This document shows positions 62,801 through 64,000 of a DNA stretch of 64,000 nt, piece by piece. A program made the translations under genes and the position numbers. The stretch is taken from assembly GCA_048265185.1 (NCBI GenBank), contig JBLXBZ010000002.1, positions 186,001 to 250,000 of the forward strand. Direction: 5' to 3'. The notes below the pieces were generated by a model. It worked only from the letters and a program-made list of their open reading frames with translations, searched no databases and had not been told where the DNA came from. Position 1 is the first letter of the stretch, and every line of letters begins with the position of its first letter. The DNA is from JBLXBZ01 sp048265185. Its GTDB lineage: Bacteria > Pseudomonadota > Alphaproteobacteria > Rhizobiales > Stappiaceae.

Positions 62801-63892
62801 CCAGTCAAGCGTTCGCCCGCTCCATGTGTCGCGGCGAGATAACGCGCGCGCTATTCTTCCGTCTTCGTCCATATGCAGCCAGCGCGCCACTTCGTCCCAG
62901 CTTCGTCCCAGCACGTTAGAGGTCTCTGGCCCCATGGCCTCCACAAACTCTGGCGATAGGTAGGTGAACCGGCGGTCCACGTCCATTTTCCACACGAAGC
63001 GCACTGGTCTGGATTTGGGCGCGAAGGTGAAGGCGGCTCGGGGGACGAGGGGCGCCGCTGTGATCTGTTCTTGCGCTTCGCTGGATGAGGGGGGGGCGAC
63101 TGTGACGCTCGCAATTGCTGGCGCGGGAGCGTCAAATTCCGGGGTTTCGTCCTCTATCGCTGTTTCGCTATGTGGGGCGGCGGGGAGAGGCGATTGCGCG
63201 TCGGATTCGTCTTGAGCGCCGGATACGCCTTGGGCAGGCTCGTTTCCGGCCGGGGAGGGCGTGCGTTTCATCACTAATAAATGACGCTCGTCATCAAGAG
63301 CGAGAAGACCCGCCGGAATTGGAGGCGTGGTTTCGTCGTCATTTGACAGGAGGCCAAAGGCGGGAGATCGCTTTGACGATTGGCGAAGGGTCGAAATCGC
63401 ATGTGGGGAAAGCGTAGGGAGTTGGTTGCCGGTCTCCATCAATTCGTCGCTGGCGGTAAGCGGCAAAGCGATTTGATCACCTGTGGTCAGAAAGGCGCAA
63501 AGCTCTTTGAGCGGGTCATTTGCGGTTGGTCCGTCGACGGCGACAATTAAAGCTGCGGCGCTTCCATCGGGCAAAGTCAATCGGCGGCAATTGCAGGTCA
63601 ACAGCATGACGCGCAGCCCGCGATAGAAACGCAGCCGGTCGGTGCTTTCCCTGTCTTCCGCCCCTGTTTGGGCGATCCGGGCAATATGCGGACGCGCGGG
63701 CGAATGATCGCCAGAAAATCCGGCGAGAGCCTCCAGGCTGTTCAAATTAAAAAACTGCGCGCCCGCCGCATTGGCCCAGCGTAGCGTGCCGCCGTCATTC
63801 GCCCAGATCCAAGCTGGCCGTGCGTCGGTCAGATAGACATTGACCGCGGTGAGGCCGCTTAGGTCAAGAAAGCTACGGGTCTGACTGTCCAT
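59879..63892 (-). CDS. large multi-PAS sensor histidine kinase (PdhS/PleC-like)
   Basis: 1337 residues, no clear membrane segment. A PAS-like N-terminus (about 10-110, WIWANDGGTLRWANAAG) and a second PAS (about 297-405) are followed by an acidic, Ala/Pro/Glu/Asp-rich, probably disordered linker (about 410-840). Two more PAS domains lie near 845 and 970. HisKA shows KISHEIRTPLNAIIGFSEV with phospho-acceptor H1117, then SLINDLLDLSKIEAGKLDL; HATPase has NAIKFN, RDTGVGM and GGGTGLGLPLTKAL. The kinase end closely resembles PdhS/PleC/DivJ kinases that control the alphaproteobacterial cell cycle through DivK. Confidence 0.88.
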   Translation of the reverse strand: MDSQTRSFLDLSGLTAVNVYLTDARPAWIWANDGGTLRWANAAGAQFFNLNSLEALAGFSGDHSPARPHIARIAQTGAEDRESTDRLRFYRGLRVMLLTCNCRRLTLPDGSAAALIVAVDGPTANDPLKELCAFLTTGDQIALPLTASDELMETGNQLPTLSPHAISTLRQSSKRSPAFGLLSNDDETTPPIPAGLLALDDERHLLVMKRTPSPAGNEPAQGVSGAQDESDAQSPLPAAPHSETAIEDETPEFDAPAPAIASVTVAPPSSSEAQEQITAAPLVPRAAFTFAPKSRPVRFVWKMDVDRRFTYLSPEFVEAMGPETSNVLGRSWDEVARWLHMDEDGRIARALSRRDTWSGRTLDWPVSGEALRVPVDMAALPAFDRNRIFEGFRGFGVCRVAEAVPDPEATGVKAFAEANPQHAAGADAAALEADTLEPADALAEAEQPTPLPTSEIVPEPAPETSSAAAPDSRYVSSLEENAEAAPPAEPSQSAPSPDEAGDEASHDDETLHEPNTAAEVKTLLPAENDAETPERPEAAPAPSDPPAESQKDDDSELQLAAQDPTPGETDGMVIDSDANVDASFDDCVDEEKKDESVLLSLTDQETSAVYADDAEATRDDAPPRESAQERENVPDAAVETPPKASQPEDQPSASATLKSADDQPALQITAKVEDVDMSRLSKPEREAFKKIGETLGTQTPSSSARNEESQAAKNENVAAPTADAPVNETRESSNPPQKNNSDHEADNNAPAFVDFEKIRDTLKSTFPAQGETSLRSKDGEEDEASDPAQNANSDQVVLFSKAPRPLPPSPRASKLDAGNDDEFFDEDVIDEHKHDEHPVIDPRLLDRLPIGVAIVRDRDVVYANDTLLDLLGYSSLKELAEAGGLEAVFVEPEEWPASSPANAELERTLRVRLASGGLKPVSAKMHAVPWRGARALMMSLMDRRDPSRENALDRLHEIQSNLTIAEERVAEMDAILETATDGVLMLDQSGTIITANRSAEALFNASGDDMIGAPFTRYLAPESRRSALDYLDGLSRNGVASVLNDGREVIGQLMSGGLIPLFMTIGRIGGDNRDAKFCAVLRDITQWKTAEEALTAAKRQAENASSQKSDFLAKISHEIRTPLNAIIGFSEVMMEERFGPVNNDKYKEYLRDIHNSGSHVMSLINDLLDLSKIEAGKLDLSFEAVPFNEVIRECVALMQPQANRERVIIRASLPESVPAVVADNRSLRQVVLNLLSNAIKFNQPGGQVIVSTALEDNGEVIARVRDTGVGMSQKDLEAALEPFRQLHTARHGGGTGLGLPLTKALVEANRASFKIVSELHHGTMIEIRFPPQRVLAE

Positions 63893-64000
63893 GGAGCGCC
63901 GTCTCCGCCTGGTTGTTGTTTTGCGCGTTCTCGTGCGTCCTTTGCCTCAAAGGGGCAGGTTTCTCGCTGAATTCGAGGCGCGTCGTCCATGCCGGACAAA

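Overview
The window is about 64 kb of moderately GC-rich, gene-dense DNA, with roughly 56 protein genes and no rRNA, tRNA, CRISPR array or insertion sequence that I could recognise. The gene content points to an alphaproteobacterium, probably of the Hyphomicrobiales/Rhizobiales type: a RirA-like Rrf2 regulator, a near-consensus Irr-type (ICE) box before a ferric-iron binding protein, the cysG-DUF2849-cysI-cysH-DUF934 order, a PdhS/PleC-like multi-PAS kinase, and a strong bias toward small-molecule importers. No genus is assigned.

Layout. 1-465: N-terminus of a chemoreceptor, cut by the window edge. 661-6931: a tctD-tctE-periplasmic protein operon divergent from the tripartite carboxylate importer tctCBA. 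6983-16725: L-serine dehydratase and an FCD-type GntR regulator, divergent from a tryptophan-to-anthranilate operon (kynU-kynA-kynB) that runs into a complete branched-chain-amino-acid-type ABC importer. 16855-24673: mixed single genes (RirA-like regulator, an AT-richer orphan protein, LacI regulator, two HI0933-type flavoproteins, an orphan TRAP binding protein, a cold-shock protein, a YaiI-family protein). 25052-28828: a three-gene signalling cluster (REC-PAS-LuxR regulator, a degenerate REC/HD-GYP protein, a soluble histidine kinase). 28912-34988: a glycan cluster of glycosyltransferases, two DUF115/sialyltransferase-like proteins and a TylF-type methyltransferase. 35344-41478: a thiolase, then the siroheme/assimilatory sulfur operon. 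41545-52661: polyamine uptake and gamma-glutamylation, with an FCD GntR regulator. 52902-54250: 3-oxoacid CoA-transferase. 54444-64000: GGDEF-EAL protein, a ferric-iron ABC importer without its ATPase, and a 1337-residue PAS kinase.

How the genes work together. The cell appears equipped to scavenge organic nitrogen and carbon: tricarboxylates through TctCBA under TctDE control, tryptophan through the kynurenine route to alanine and anthranilate, serine to pyruvate, and putrescine-like amines through PotFGHI, two glutamine-synthetase-like ligases, an oxidase and an aminotransferase. The polyamine genes carry the same perfect TGTGATCACA palindrome in both intergenic regions flanking the GntR gene, next to TTGACA -35 boxes, which makes a simple repressor circuit likely.

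The most unusual observations are: the degenerate RpfG-like protein (phospho-acceptor Asp and HD pair both lost) between a LuxR-type regulator and a histidine kinase; a 19-bp palindrome GGTATA-N7-TATACC found before that kinase gene and again before the distant GGDEF-EAL gene; an AfuA-like periplasmic protein translationally coupled to TctDE; a hairpin overlapping the cysG ribosome-binding site; and the paired DUF115/GT42-like proteins in the glycan cluster. All functional calls come from reading motifs and remembered family features; no database search was run.
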